Source of the DNA: Tenebrio molitor
Lineage: Eukaryota > Arthropoda > Insecta > Coleoptera > Tenebrionidae
Assembly: GCF_963966145.1 (NCBI RefSeq)
Contig: NC_091047.1
Coordinates: 28,086,001 to 28,150,000, forward strand
Reading direction: 5' to 3'
DNA: 64,000 nucleotides
The position numbers and the translations under genes were made by a program. Under the pieces are notes generated by a model. It saw nothing but the letters and a program-made list of their open reading frames with translations, was not told the origin of the DNA and did not search any database. Below are positions 49,384 through 60,123 of this stretch, piece after piece. Each line of letters starts with the position of its first letter. The stretch's first letter is position 1.

Positions 49384-50258
49384 GAGGGGTATACGGCTGA
49401 TTATTTCCTGAATAGAATGAAACCAAACGCATTATTTCCAATCCTTTTTATTTAAAATAATTTAAAAAAAAATCAGGTACCGACATTTTTTATCAGATTA
49501 TTGCACATGTGCATTTTAGAGAAATTGTATCGGGTTATTTTTTGTTTTCTCGTTTTGATTGGTCAATATTTGTCACTCAATTGGTTGCTAAACACATGAA
49601 GAGAGCTATACTAAAAGAGTTTTTATTTTTAAACTACGGAATACAAATTGTTTCTCAAAATTCAAGCCATTAACTAACATTATTGAAATAGATTTCTAAT
49701 ATGGCCACAACTATAAACGCTATGGTCAGAATTCTAATAAAACTAGTCAAAGGTTACTAAAATAAGTTGTTGATAAATTTTAGAAGATAGTAAAAAAACA
49801 CTCTAATCATTACGAAAACCAAACACATTTTTGTACTCAGCTCATTGAAAATAGCTACTATTTATAGTATATTATTATAATAATTTAGAATTTGATTCAG
49901 ATGTTAACTATCACACGTGTAAAAAGTTCTGCTGGATTGAAAAATAACTCCACTTTTTCCTTCATATACAGGGTTTTTCACAACTCGCGCCCTAGAGAAA
50001 AAGAGGAAACAAGAGATTGCTGTTGGATGTGTAATTTTGAAGAAAAAAAAATCCAGCTTAAAACATATTCGAGAAAAGACAACTTAAAGTTAACCAATCA
50101 GATATCTACACCTCCAAGGTGTGTTTGCCGTAATTTTACGTTGCTAGGACTTCATTTAAGAAAAAGCATCTTTAAAATATTTGGGCGATTGGAGTTGTTT
50201 TTGAAAGATGTCACTGTCAAATTAAATTTGTAATAAAAAAAGCCGCTGATTATTTAGG

Positions 50259-50321
50259 GATGTGAGCGTAACGCCAGGGAGGTCTTCGAAGAACGTTTTC
50301 CGGGCAGAAATGACAATTTTT
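50259..50321 (+). pseudogene. Remnant of a DUF4817 transposase N-terminus
   Basis: One frame reads GCERNAREVFEERFPGRN directly after a stop. This matches the GEC.RNARE....RFP signature of the family and is close to the copy at 39240-40300, whose frame reads GECGRNAREAARIFSNRFP. It is the only surviving coding trace of the outer element, and its orientation is opposite to the nested transposase. Confidence 0.6.
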
Positions 50322-50639
50322 TGTTTGTTTGAAACACATTTTTTTTACTTTTGCTGTAATAATAATTGAAATGACCTAGAACGCCATTTAATTGCGACTA
50401 TCAAGCATCAACCACTACCCCACGAGTCCCAGGGCCGCGGCACGTCCAGGACAAAACTTGAGAGCGCAGCCGACCTGGTCATACCAGCCAAAAATCATCG
50501 GTGGGTTTTGCGCATCAGAGCCTCTGTAACCGATTTATTGTCAGATCCGACACTGGTGGCTCAGCTCAAGTCCGTGGATTCGCTACACTCCAAGCATCTC
50601 CTAGAATCGCCCATAGGCTTTGCTTAAGCAGTAGACATC

Positions 50640-50918
50640 TGAACTTGGGAGGGAGAAGATATTGTAGGATTTGTGAAAGCACAAAGGCTACGGTGGTTCG
50701 GACACGTACAAAGGAGGGATACACAACACATACTAAGAAAAACCCTAAATTGGAGACCAGTAGAAGGAAGACCAAGAGGCAGACCAAGGATAAGGTGGGA
50801 AGACCAGATACACGAGGACATTAGAAGGATAGGAATAGAGGACTGGAGAATCAAGATTCAAGATAGGAAGAACTGGGAAAAAAACATACGAGCAGCCAGG
50901 GAGCAAGGCAGAATCTAA
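50640..50918 (+). pseudogene. C-terminal fragment of a LINE (RTE/craniofacial-development-2-like) reverse transcriptase
   Basis: The frame contains KAQRLRWFGHVQRRDTQHIL, followed by NWRPVEGRPRGRPRIRWEDQ and IRRIGIEDW. It ends at a stop after AREQGRI. The RLRWFGHV...GRPRGRP.RWED pattern is the characteristic end of many insect LINE reverse transcriptases. No catalytic RT motifs precede it, so it is a 5'-truncated or rearranged copy inserted into the outer 49967-53254 element. Confidence 0.8.
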
Positions 50919-51034
50919 CGATAACAAGAGAGAAGAACAAGGCGGAGTGATTCACCGCAGGAAAAACAGAATCGAAAAACTCCGCCATAGGAGTAGCGTA
51001 AATTCGGCATCGAATAATCGCTTATATATATATA

Positions 51035-53195
51035 TACAGGGTGTTAGGGAATGGTCTCCCGAGAATTTCAGGGTGAGTCTGTGAGAGAAAATGTGGTCGA
51101 AAACCTTAGTACAATTTTTTCCTAACATGAATGGTTTTCTCAAACATAAAAATTTAAAACGGTGCCCCACTGTTTGGGAACTTTTGCACCATTTTATTGT
51201 TGTGATAATTAAATAAATAGTTAACGTTTTGTAATTAATGTTAATTGCTTAGCAACCAAAAGCAACAATGACTCTATGTCAGATTTTATCGAGTACCTAC
51301 TGTCACAATGACGTTTCGATTTTAAAAGTCCCCTTGGATAATATCTCATCAAAAATTCATGTTATTCTGTTTGAGATTTCCGCCAATTTCAAATGGCGCC
51401 GCCTCATGAGGAGGTGTCAGTAAGAAAGACTCCATCATCCCTCTGTCAACAACAGATACGGGTGAACAAGATTAAATTTTCACTGATCTCAAAGAAAAAT
51501 CTCTAGTAACAATAAAACCGCGCGGTCATGACAATAATCGGTTTTCTCAAGAGGGACTCATCTAAGTGCAAACAGTGTACATAAAAAGAATAATGTAGTT
51601 ACTGTTTAATTATAAATAAATTAGATTTTTACTACATATAAAATTGAGACTTCTAGCCACCTTCCTTTCCTTTACACCGATATCTTAGTATATTCAAAAT
51701 ATTTATCTGTATTTACCACAGCCTTGAGGTAAGTCCTCTTTTATTGCTGCAAAGAACTGAAACTATTTCTACAGCTTCATTTGTGATACAACATCTAGGT
51801 ACCTTCAACTATAATGAGATTCGTTAATTTCTGTATAAACTATTTATTTGTATTGAAAAAAATAAAAAACTCATAGTAAATGTTCAAAATGTCCCCCGTT
51901 TGCCCTAATACAAGCATTAGCACGTCTTAATAATGACCTGCTAACCCGTGCTAACTCATCTTGATCGTTGCGAATTCGTTCTGCAGCCAACATGATTCTG
52001 TTTAAAAGATCGTCTTGAGTATTTACTGCAGTTCTATACACCATAGATTTCATATAACCCCATAAATAAAAGTCGCAACTGTTGAGATCAGGGGAACGAG
52101 GAGGCCACGCAGTTGGTCCGCCTCGTCCAATCCATTGGGGTCCGTATGAAACGTTTAAAAAATGTCTTACATTTAAAGTAAAATGCGCCGGAGCACCGTC
52201 ATGCATGAACCACATGGCCCTCCGAATCTCCAAAGGAATTTCCTCCAAAAGACCTGGCAGATCAACATTTAAGAAATTTAAATAATTTTCTCCTGTTAAT
52301 CTTGCTGGTAACTATCAGATGTGTTCCAATAATCCCCGCCCAAACATTTATGGAAAAACGATGCTGGAAACGGCCTTGGTGAATGACGTGAGGATTGACG
52401 TCGGCCCAATGGTGAGTATTGTGAAAATTTTGAATACCGTCCCTCGTAAAGCAGCATTCATCAGTCATAAGAATTTGGTTATGGAATAAAGGATCTTGGT
52501 TAAACTTTTGCAATAACCATTCGCAAAATCTTTGCCTTTGAGGAAAGTCATGTGCGCTTAGGCTTTGAACTCGTTGGAAATGATACGGATAAAGAAGAGA
52601 TTCCTTCAAAGTTCTCCACACCGTCCAATGACTAACTCCAAATTCCCTAGCAATTTGTCTGGTACTTATTGAGGAATCTTCATCAACTCGATGCAAAATT
52701 TCCTCTTCCACATTCACCATTCCTGCATTCCGTCCTCTACCTACGTCTTGATTTTTGGGTAACACAGAACCGGTTGTACGCAAACGTTGTGCTACACTAA
52801 GAATGGTTTTACTGTCTGGGACTCTCCGCTGAGGAAAACGTTCCTCATACCTTCGGACAGCAGCATTGGCATTTCCGCTACATTCCCCATACACAAAATG
52901 CATATCTGCATACTCCTCGATGGAGTATTCGGGCATTATAAACGATTGTAATGATTGTTGGTTGAGTGAAGTGTAGACTTTGACAGTAGTAAATTTCGAA
53001 TCGTCACCAAGCAATCATTTTTAAATCGAAACATACAAGATTTTTTCCTGCACAAAGCAATATTTCAGCAGTCCCAAAACAGCAGGGAACAATTTCATTT
53101 TCAGAAAACGGTTCAGTTTATCCAAAAACGGTATAAAGGTTTTCGACCACATTTTCCCTGATAAACTCACCCTGAAATTCTCGGAACACCCTGTA
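51035..53195 (-). mobile_element. Mariner-like DNA transposon (DUF4817/DD41D type), nearly complete
   Basis: A 2.16-kb element with TACAGGGTGTT termini and terminal inverted repeats of about 57 bp. They share CGAGAATTTCAGGGTGAGT and AAAATGTGGTCGAAAACCT. It is flanked by TA dinucleotides (left in a short TA run, right in TATAT). The left repeat carries about 14 extra bases after TACAGGGTGTT (AGGGAATGGTCTCC) that the right repeat lacks. It encodes one transposase on the minus strand. Confidence 0.9.
51871..52936 (-). pseudogene. DD41D mariner-like transposase with a single frameshift
   Basis: This is the transposase of the 51035-53195 element. The chosen start is MPEYSIEEYADMHFVYGEC, the usual N-terminus of the DUF4817 helix-turn-helix domain, although an open frame exists up to 53014. 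A second HTH follows (TRQIAREFGVSHWTVWRTL). The catalytic triad is Asp in ILMTDECCF, Asp in MWFMHDGAPAHF and Asp in DLNSCDFYLWG. The last two are separated by 41 residues, as in the DD41D (rosa-type) mariner relatives. The C-terminus is ANGGHFEHLL. At about 52305 a deletion of roughly ten bases shifts the frame just before the expected PARLTGENYLNFL segment and produces an early stop at 52262. The rest reads cleanly, so inactivation looks recent. Confidence 0.88.
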
Positions 53196-53518
53196 TATAT
53201 TGTCGTCGGCAGGTGCCCTTTTTCTCTAGGGCGCGAGTTGTGAAAGACCCTGTATCTTGTTAATTAAACAAATTTGTCAATAAAAGCATGACTCATTTAC
53301 TGTAAAACTGTTGAAGTACAGAAAAAGTGGATAATATAGTACTTCCACTGAGGATTTTGTTGACAAAATAGTAAATATGTATAGGTATTATTACGCATTG
53401 AAAATTATTTTTCATATGGGGCCAAAATTTAAATTGACCATTAGGACAATCATATAGGTAATTAATAATTATATACATATATTTTCGTTATTTATTAATT
53501 TTTTTCACCCCTGCTATA

Positions 53519-53731
53519 TACAGGATTATTATAAACGATTGTCCAATCGCAGTTGGCGTTGAAAACCCACACAAATTTTGGATGCCGCCAGTTAGACCAA
53601 CGTTAAACCAACTAGTACCTAGACAGATTTCCACTACCATCAGTATCGACACCTATCAGCGATACTAGTCTGACTCATATTATTAGGCTTGCGGCACATT
53701 CAACTACGCCACAAATGCCTACTGTCGAGTA
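53519..53731 (+). mobile_element. MITE, copy 2 of the CGCAGTTGGCGTTGAAAAC family (right end lost)
   Basis: It starts TACAGGATTATTATAAACGA and shares its body with 13104-13330. The right terminus is not recognisable. Confidence 0.65.
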
Positions 53732-53968
53732 GGAAACTTTTCAAGTTATATACACATCTCTCTGTAAAATGAATTATAATTTATGTAAAAAAACAAGTGA
53801 ACGAAACTGTTTGGAAAAAATTAATTAATTTAATTTTAATTAAAAAAATATTTGCGGCCAATTTTGAGAGGCAACCCTGCAGAAACATATTTCTCTATTG
53901 ATAATTATTTATAAAAATTGTATTTTGATTAAAAAACAAATGAACGTAGTAATCTTGCAGTGGGATCT

Positions 53969-54820
53969 TAGTGCTTATTCACAATGGACATAAGACATAA
54001 GAAATACATAAGAGATACCTAAGAATCATTTGTAAATTTGGGCAATTGGAAAATAATGTATGTGTCCATATAACTCGAATATGATTCTTCATGCCTTTTT
54101 GTACACAACAATAATGTTCACTGAGGTCACTTCTCATAAGTTACGTAAAAATTAATAGTATATCCACTGCATATATCATGAATTTCGGGCATATGCGAGT
54201 TGTCTCCCGTTAATCCTTTTTTCCTAAGTCTTGCAAAAGGGTTAGAGGCGAGTTGTCTCCCGTGCTTCAGGTAAAGGCATTAGGATTACGACTAGGTACA
54301 CTAATTGCAGTTGGATGCACTGAAATAGCTGCTAGATTATTTTTAAGGAGGAACAAACAAATAAAAATTCTAGAAAACACGCTGTATAATTCAAATTCAA
54401 AGTTATAATTATAATAAAAAAATACAACTTCAAGAATACAAATAATATGTATTTGTTTATTATAACGGAAATAATAGAACATATTTTTCACAAAACCAAA
54501 GAAAGTATAACTTCCATTACTATTTTTATGTTTATTAATTTTTGTTTGATATACTTGGAAGTGTCTTTTTGAAAATTAATGAGGATATCTATAAATAGAA
54601 AAATATTTGTTAGCGAAGCAAAGAAACTTGCATTAAATTTGGAATAAACTCAATATCTTCACTTAGAAATACGAAGATTATCACCGCATAGAGTTAATTT
54701 GAGTGGGAGACAACTCACCTTTTGGAAAAACTACCTGTGCTGTTCTGGGAGACAATTCGCCTCGTCCGTGAATTTCTTATGTCTTATGTCAAGCTTATGT
54801 CGATTATAAATAAGCACTTA
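53969..54820. mobile_element. Foldback/MITE with internal inverted GCGAGTTGTCTCCCG pairs
   Basis: Outer ends TAGTGCTTATTCACAATGGA and inverted TAAGTGCTTATTTATAATCG. Each arm contains GACATAAGACATAAGAAAT and, further in, two copies of GCGAGTTGTCTCCCG (54199 and 54249) facing two inverted copies (54707 and 54750). Confidence 0.75.
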
Positions 54821-55552
54821 CACTACTAGGCATACCTTGCTTCTGCTGCAACCCAATATACGATTGAGGTGTAAGTAGAAAAAGCTCTACAACTGTGAAA
54901 TTCGAAATCAGGGAGTCAGTGGTAGATGATCATCTTTTTAGCTCCACATGTTGGAAGAAATGTAGAGATATACTAGTTGTAGCAGCGATTGGTGTATTTC
55001 GTCCTTCCCTTCCATAGCTTTATCCCTGGCTGTATTTGTATGACATAAGTAGAAACATGTTTAGAAACAGTTAGGATGTTTTTGAAAATCGGGCCGGGTC
55101 TCAAATTTTGGCCGCGGGTGTACTGTAGCAGACACAATATTCGGACACCCAATATACCTAAGCAAAGTAACCACAATTATGTTAACAATAAGCAGTAACC
55201 GCAGCCATAAATCACCAAACTCTGAGGGTTCGCTTGAAAGTTTGCGGCACGGACCGTACTTGAAAAGACCCTAATTAGAGAAAACCTAGCGGATGTAGTT
55301 CCTATTCAACACAACGCAGGTGGCCCACAGTAATTTTTTCAATTTTGTGGGGTTATTTGGTTGATACCTTTTCTTAAAAATTGTAATGTTTCATGCCCAA
55401 ATTTTGGAAAATTAAATATCATTCAAGATGCAATGGAATGATACGGAGGAAGGCGTAAAATTGTGTGACCATATTTACTGGTACTGGTACTGCCAACAAA
55501 ATCACTAGATGGTCATAGCCAACGCGGTCCCAAAAAGATCGTGAATACCTTA

Positions 55553-55926
55553 TATCGCGCGTTCAAATGAAATCCTGGGCTGAGTAGGCGTTGGAAAAAT
55601 TAAACCGTTTAGAACAGTGTAAAGTTTGAATTTCCCGCGGTTTGACACGAATGACATTTAGGTATTAATGTTTAATCGGAACATAATTGAACATGTTTGT
55701 TTTCAGCAAAGGGTGCCCTTAGATATTTGCTTAGAAAACAGGGATCGTTAAGTTATTGCATTTTTAATGTGAAACATTGCAAAGGAAAAAAAAAGAAAGA
55801 TTTTTTTGGCTGTAAATTTTAGGTTAGCTGTCAACATGCTCCAATTAATCTACGCTTTAAAAAAGCACAACAATTGACGGTTTCCAACGCTTTCTCAGGC
55901 CAGGATTTCATTTGAACGCGCGATAG
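55553..55926 (-). mobile_element. MITE, TATCGCGCGTTCAAATGA family, copy 2
   Basis: Inverted termini TATCGCGCGTTCAAATGAAA are present at both ends. The internal sequence matches 711-1079 in reverse along nearly its whole length. Confidence 0.85.
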
Positions 55927-55979
55927 TTCGCATCTCAAACTCGTGTAATGCCGGCGCTACACGATGCTACGAACACCCT

Positions 55980-56624
55980 CCATCGTGTAGGTGCAGCTAA
56001 ATCACAAGTGTGCGCGCAGGCGCCTTTGGCTTTTTCGCCACTTAGAAAAAACTAAAGAATTGGCTCTTAAAATCCCGCCAAGTCGCTAACTCATTAATTA
56101 CGCTTAAAGTGGCCGCCTTTTATAATTGGCTGGTTGCTTAATTTTTTTTCTACGGACTGTTTTTAGGAATAACTATTTCGGTAGGGAATACTCCAGCGAA
56201 AACCTGACTTTCGTCACCAGTAAAAGAAAATCCCATAACGTTAACTTTCGTCTCTACTGACGAAAATTACTTGATTAATTTTCATTCAATCCCGTATAAT
56301 ATCCTGACGATTTACAACTACTCAAATTAAATAATATGATCTGGTTGGAACATCTTGTTATTTTTAATTTTTATTCAAGATTAAATTGTTTACTTTTTTT
56401 TATTTGTTATATGGTATAATCGAGATCGTTCAAAAAGTATAAATATATCAATTAACATTCAACTGTTCTCTTCGTTTAAATATATTATTTTCGTCGCTCC
56501 TTGAACAATATATGTAATTATAATACCACATAATAATTCCTTCAAATTTAGCGCCGTTGGTATATCATTAAAGCCAAAGGCGCCTGCGCGCACACTTGTG
56601 ATTTAGCTGCTCCTCCATCGTGTG
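55980..56624. mobile_element. MITE, CCATCGTGTAGGTGCAGCTA termini
   Basis: Inverted arms of about 53 bp (CCATCGTGTAGGTGCAGCTA, ATCACAAGTGTGCGCGCAGG, CGCCTTTGGCTT) around an AT-rich centre. Confidence 0.85.
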
Positions 56625-57403
56625 GCCGATCTTCAATCCAACAATCCACGAACGACAGATGTTGAGCATTCAACGTTCGCGTTGGATCACGTTCCGGCTG
56701 TTGTCGGTATTCTTGACCGCGTCAAAGGACTTCTTCCAAACGTTTGACGAAAACATTCGTTGGTTTGATGCACGGCTATACTGTGTTTGTCAGGCCTATG
56801 CGGCTAAGCCATAAAACGACCGAAGCGCTGACAGATTCCAGTGAATCCAAAACATTTCATGAATAATTAATTAAAAGCAGCCTAGGCCATTCTACTGATA
56901 TTAATATATTACAATCCAACTTTTTGGATTTCCTGCTCTTATGTAATATCCCTTACCTAGCATCTTCCAAAAATCATTTTTTCTCACTTTTACGCCCGCA
57001 CACAGCTTTCAGAACGAGGATGGCCAGTTTGTTAACGTAAGCCGAGCGCAGTATCTTCCCGACAAAAAGAATCTGCATATGCGTGTGTTAAGAGGAGTAG
57101 ATACCAATGTTGACCTTGAAATTTCCACAACACCGGCTCGGCTGTCAGAGTAAGCAGTAAACCCGGCAAACCAACCTCTGCTTATTGTAATAATGATTTA
57201 CATGATTTACAATAGGGTCTTTCACAGACATGTATTATTTTGACGCTTTGGGTAGTGGTTCAAATAAAAGTATCGATATTTTCTTGTTAGATATTTAAAA
57301 ATGAAACACATTTTTTTAATTTAGTTATTTGCTTTGATCGTAAATCTAATAAAGCAATCTATTACAAAAAATAAAACAGAACTTTCAATTATTTTTAAAT
57401 ATT
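56625..57403. other. Intergenic stretch without recognised features
   Basis: A more GC-rich part (56630-56820) has an open frame with no family resemblance. The remainder is AT-rich. Confidence 0.4.
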
Positions 57404-58008
57404 TCATTTAATATCTCTTATTGGCACATTTCTTGATGTTCTAGGATCAATTAATTCAGGTAGATAACACTTCATATAAAATTGTTCCAGTTTATTTTTC
57501 ATTTTTTTTTGTCCCAAAAGTCGTCATTTTTTTTTCTATTACTTGCGTTTTTAGTTTGTTTTTTCCTGTCCACACTGCCAATATACATTTTTTTTTAATT
57601 TGTTATATGAAGTTGGCCTTGTATCTGATAATACCAGTCGTGGTTGGTATTAATTTCGTAATTACCATCATTTCTAATTTTCCAAAATGGGATTAATTTC
57701 TTCATAATGACTTCGTCGGGTGTTAAATTTTGTTTATACGCAGTATAAGGGCATTTTATTTCGACAAGGCTATCGATCTTTTCTACGAAACCATCTGGGG
57801 ATGCTCCCAAGAAATAAACGCTCTTATCAATAAAAAGACCACAGGAAATTATTTCAATGTTGTCGTTATATTCTTCGGTTAGGTTTTTTCCCAGTTCCTT
57901 CTTGGCGTCAATTTCATGTATTTTTCCATGATTTAAAGAAGGAATTTTTGTTGAAATGACATTGTACAATATAGATTTTATAGTTCCGGCAGTTTTATTT
58001 TTATTACA
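57404..58008 (-). pseudogene. YqaJ/lambda-exonuclease-family nuclease gene, frameshifted
   Basis: The minus-strand frame reads NKNKTAGTIKSILYNVISTK, then SLNHGKIHEIDAKKELGKNL. The nuclease core is ASPDGFV and LVEIKCPYTAY, the Asp and Glu-x-Lys metal ligands of the YqaJ domain. It is followed by WYYQIQGQLHITN. A stop in a poly(A) run then interrupts the frame. The next frame gives KKCILAVWTGKN, and after another A-run shift FW and KLEQFYMKCYLPELIDPR, which is the normal end of the domain. Both breaks are in homopolymers. The protein would be a DNA exonuclease (family knowledge). Insect copies are often multicopy and associated with mobile DNA, so this may be cargo of a transposon. No flanking inverted repeat was identified. 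Confidence 0.75.
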
Positions 58009-58203
58009 TCACGTTGTTTTTTCACTTTCGCCATTCTTCGAATCTCTAATTTCCTTATGATTCCATTTTTGTTCCTTCTTAATGGACCATGCAAAAATAC
58101 TCACTTTTGGTTTATTCTTCCAATTTGTCAGGTTTTGAGTACCTCCTCTATTTCGTTTTCTACTTGTAAGTCTTTTTATCATTTTTTTATTAGCTTTGGC
58201 CAT
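58009..58203 (-). pseudogene. Possible N-terminal part of the YqaJ-like gene
   Basis: A 64-codon Lys/Arg-rich frame (MAKANKKMIKRLTSRKRNRG, then NLTNWKNKPKVSIFAWSIKK) ends immediately upstream of the nuclease frame. Its position and strand fit an N-terminal exon or domain of the same gene. There is no recognisable family. Confidence 0.35.
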
Positions 58204-58343
58204 ATTAAGAGCAAGAAATAAATTCCTAGTATCTAACCTCTGAAAGAAGAAATAGAATTACTAGGTGTAGAAAACTTAGATATTTTATCACATACCACGT
58301 CACCAATTAATAAAACACTAGTAATAGTCTCACTAAAAGTACA

Positions 58344-58490
58344 TACAGGGTGTCCCAGAGTTGCGAAAAAGCTCCATAACTTGTTTGTTATTAAAGTTAT
58401 CAACTTTTTCTTTATTCTAGATGATAGCTACGCTTCTACTGCATATTCGGAAAATATTGCGGTATATGTACAGAGTGTCCCAATATTATA
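58344..58490 (+). mobile_element. Mariner-type terminal sequences (TACAGGGTGTCCC)
   Basis: TACAGGGTGTCCCAGAGTTG starts at 58344, and a related TACAGAGTGTCCCAATATT at about 58466. They look like stray 5' ends of mariner-like or MITE elements. No opposite ends were found. Confidence 0.4.
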
Positions 58491-58644
58491 AAAACACTAA
58501 AGTTATGTTTTTTTAAATGGAAACTACCCAGTTTGATTTTATTTTTGAACTCTATGCTAAATTATGAATCAAATTTATACAGGTCGTTTTTAATTACCTG
58601 CCATCGTTTTTAATCAGTGGCGCTTTTTTACCAGAATTCCGAAT

Positions 58645-59792
58645 TGCAGGGGTCCCTTCGAAAATTCGTACCTTCCAAATCGTTGCACATAAATTAAAAT
58701 GATTGACGCTGTTTGATTTCTGAATGTTTGCTGCATCTGCTGAGTGTTTACTCAACAACCTGCTTAGTCGCATATGCCTACTGCGATTTTTTAAACATAA
58801 CGAATTAAAAATGTTAAAAACTCATTTTTTTCAAATGGCACCACGTATTTATTATTGCATTGGTCGAAAGCTTTTTTGACAAGCTTTTGAACAATATAAG
58901 GTTTGTATAGTCGAATCTGAAAATCTAGGGTGCTATCCTAAAATCGCTAAATTTGGTGCAATTTTTCCGTTAAAAAGACAATACAAAAATCTAGTAGGCC
59001 TAACAAAAGATAATCACACAATATGGTCACTCCATAAAGATGAATCAGCCAACAAAACAGTGTTTAACAATTAAACATTTAATTATTTTAGTGATTTTTA
59101 GTGTTTTTAAGATAGCACCCTAGATTTTCACATTCGGCTATACAAACCCTATACAGTTGGAAAGCTTGTCAAAAAAGCTTTCGACCAGTGCAATAATAAA
59201 TGCAGAGTGCCGTTTGAAAAAAAATGAGTTTTTGACATTTTTAGTTTGTTATATTTAAAAAATCGCAGTAGGCATATGCGACTAAGCACGTTATTGAGTA
59301 AACACTTAACAGATGCGGCAAACATTCAGAAATCAAACAGTGTCAATTATTTTAATTTATGTGCAACGATTTGGATGGTACGAATTTTCGAAGGGACCCC
59401 TGCACTATCTAGGGTGCTAACCTAAAATCACTAAAATAATGAAATGTTTAAACGTTAAACACTGTTTTGCTGGTTGATTCATATTTATGGAGTGACCGTA
59501 TTGTGTAATTATCTTTTGTTAGGCTTACTAGATTTTTGTATTGTCTTTTTAACGGAAAAATTGCAACAAATTCAGCGATTTTAGGATAGCACCCTAGATT
59601 TTCAGATTCGACTATACAAACCTTATATTGTTCAAAAGCTTGTCAAAAAAGCTTTCGACCAGTGCAATAATAAATACGGGGTGCTATTTGAAAAAAATGA
59701 GTTTTTGACATTTTTAATTCGTTATGTTTAAAAAATCGCAGTAGGCATATGCGACTAAACAGGTTGTTGAGTAAACACTCAGCAGATGCGAC
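58645..59792. repeat. Compound palindrome (foldback element with a third partial arm)
   Basis: Arm A (58645-58937, starting TGCAGGGGTCCCTTCGAAAA) has its inverted copy at 59111-59404, around a 173-bp spacer. An inverted copy of the spacer follows at about 59409-59587, then another inverted copy of most of arm A at about 59584-59792, truncated near GCAGATGCG. The order is A, S, A', S', A'. All parts are highly similar. Confidence 0.9.
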
Positions 59793-60004
59793 AGGTGTGT
59801 ATTGTATTGTAATGGAAATGGTCCGAACGGGTTCGATAAATTAAGAATTTTTGTTTTTAAATAATTTCAACGAAACGTCCGAAGAACCGTTCACTAGGGC
59901 CAAAATCGGTTCTAAATTTTATGTCTGGATGCCTTTTCGGCACCGTAACCCTTAAAAGTGAAATTTGCAGCTACGGTTGTAGGTGCAACGTCTGCATCCT
60001 CCAT

Positions 60005-60005
60005 G

Positions 60006-60036
<31 letters not shown>
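60005..60036. repeat. (TAA/ATT)n microsatellite, LINE 3' tail
   Basis: About ten tandem trinucleotides lie exactly where the 3' end of the LINE would be. Simple-repeat tails are common in the CR1, I and L2 groups. Confidence 0.85.
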
Positions 60037-60039
<3 letters not shown>

Positions 60040-60123
60040 TATTTCCTACAGGAAGCACCCAATTACAGGAAACAACGTGCTGTACAACTAGATTACAAGC
60101 TAATAAATAAGTCACAATAATGA

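Larger units (their letters stand above)
49967..53254. mobile_element. Outer mariner-like element relic containing nested insertions
   Basis: The terminal inverted repeats are TACAGGGTTTTTCACAACTC at the left and the reverse complement of TACAGGGTCTTTCACAACTC at the right. Both continue GCGCCCTAGAGAAAAAG. Between them lie a DUF4817 N-terminal remnant (50259-50321), a LINE C-terminal fragment (50640-50918) and the whole 51035-53195 element. Only 24-59 bp separate the right end of the inner element from the outer terminus. Confidence 0.85.

Noticed and set aside
50501..50824. 107-codon plus-strand frame and antisense frames at 50566-50927
   Set aside because: They are off-frame or antisense readings of the LINE C-terminal fragment at 50640-50918.
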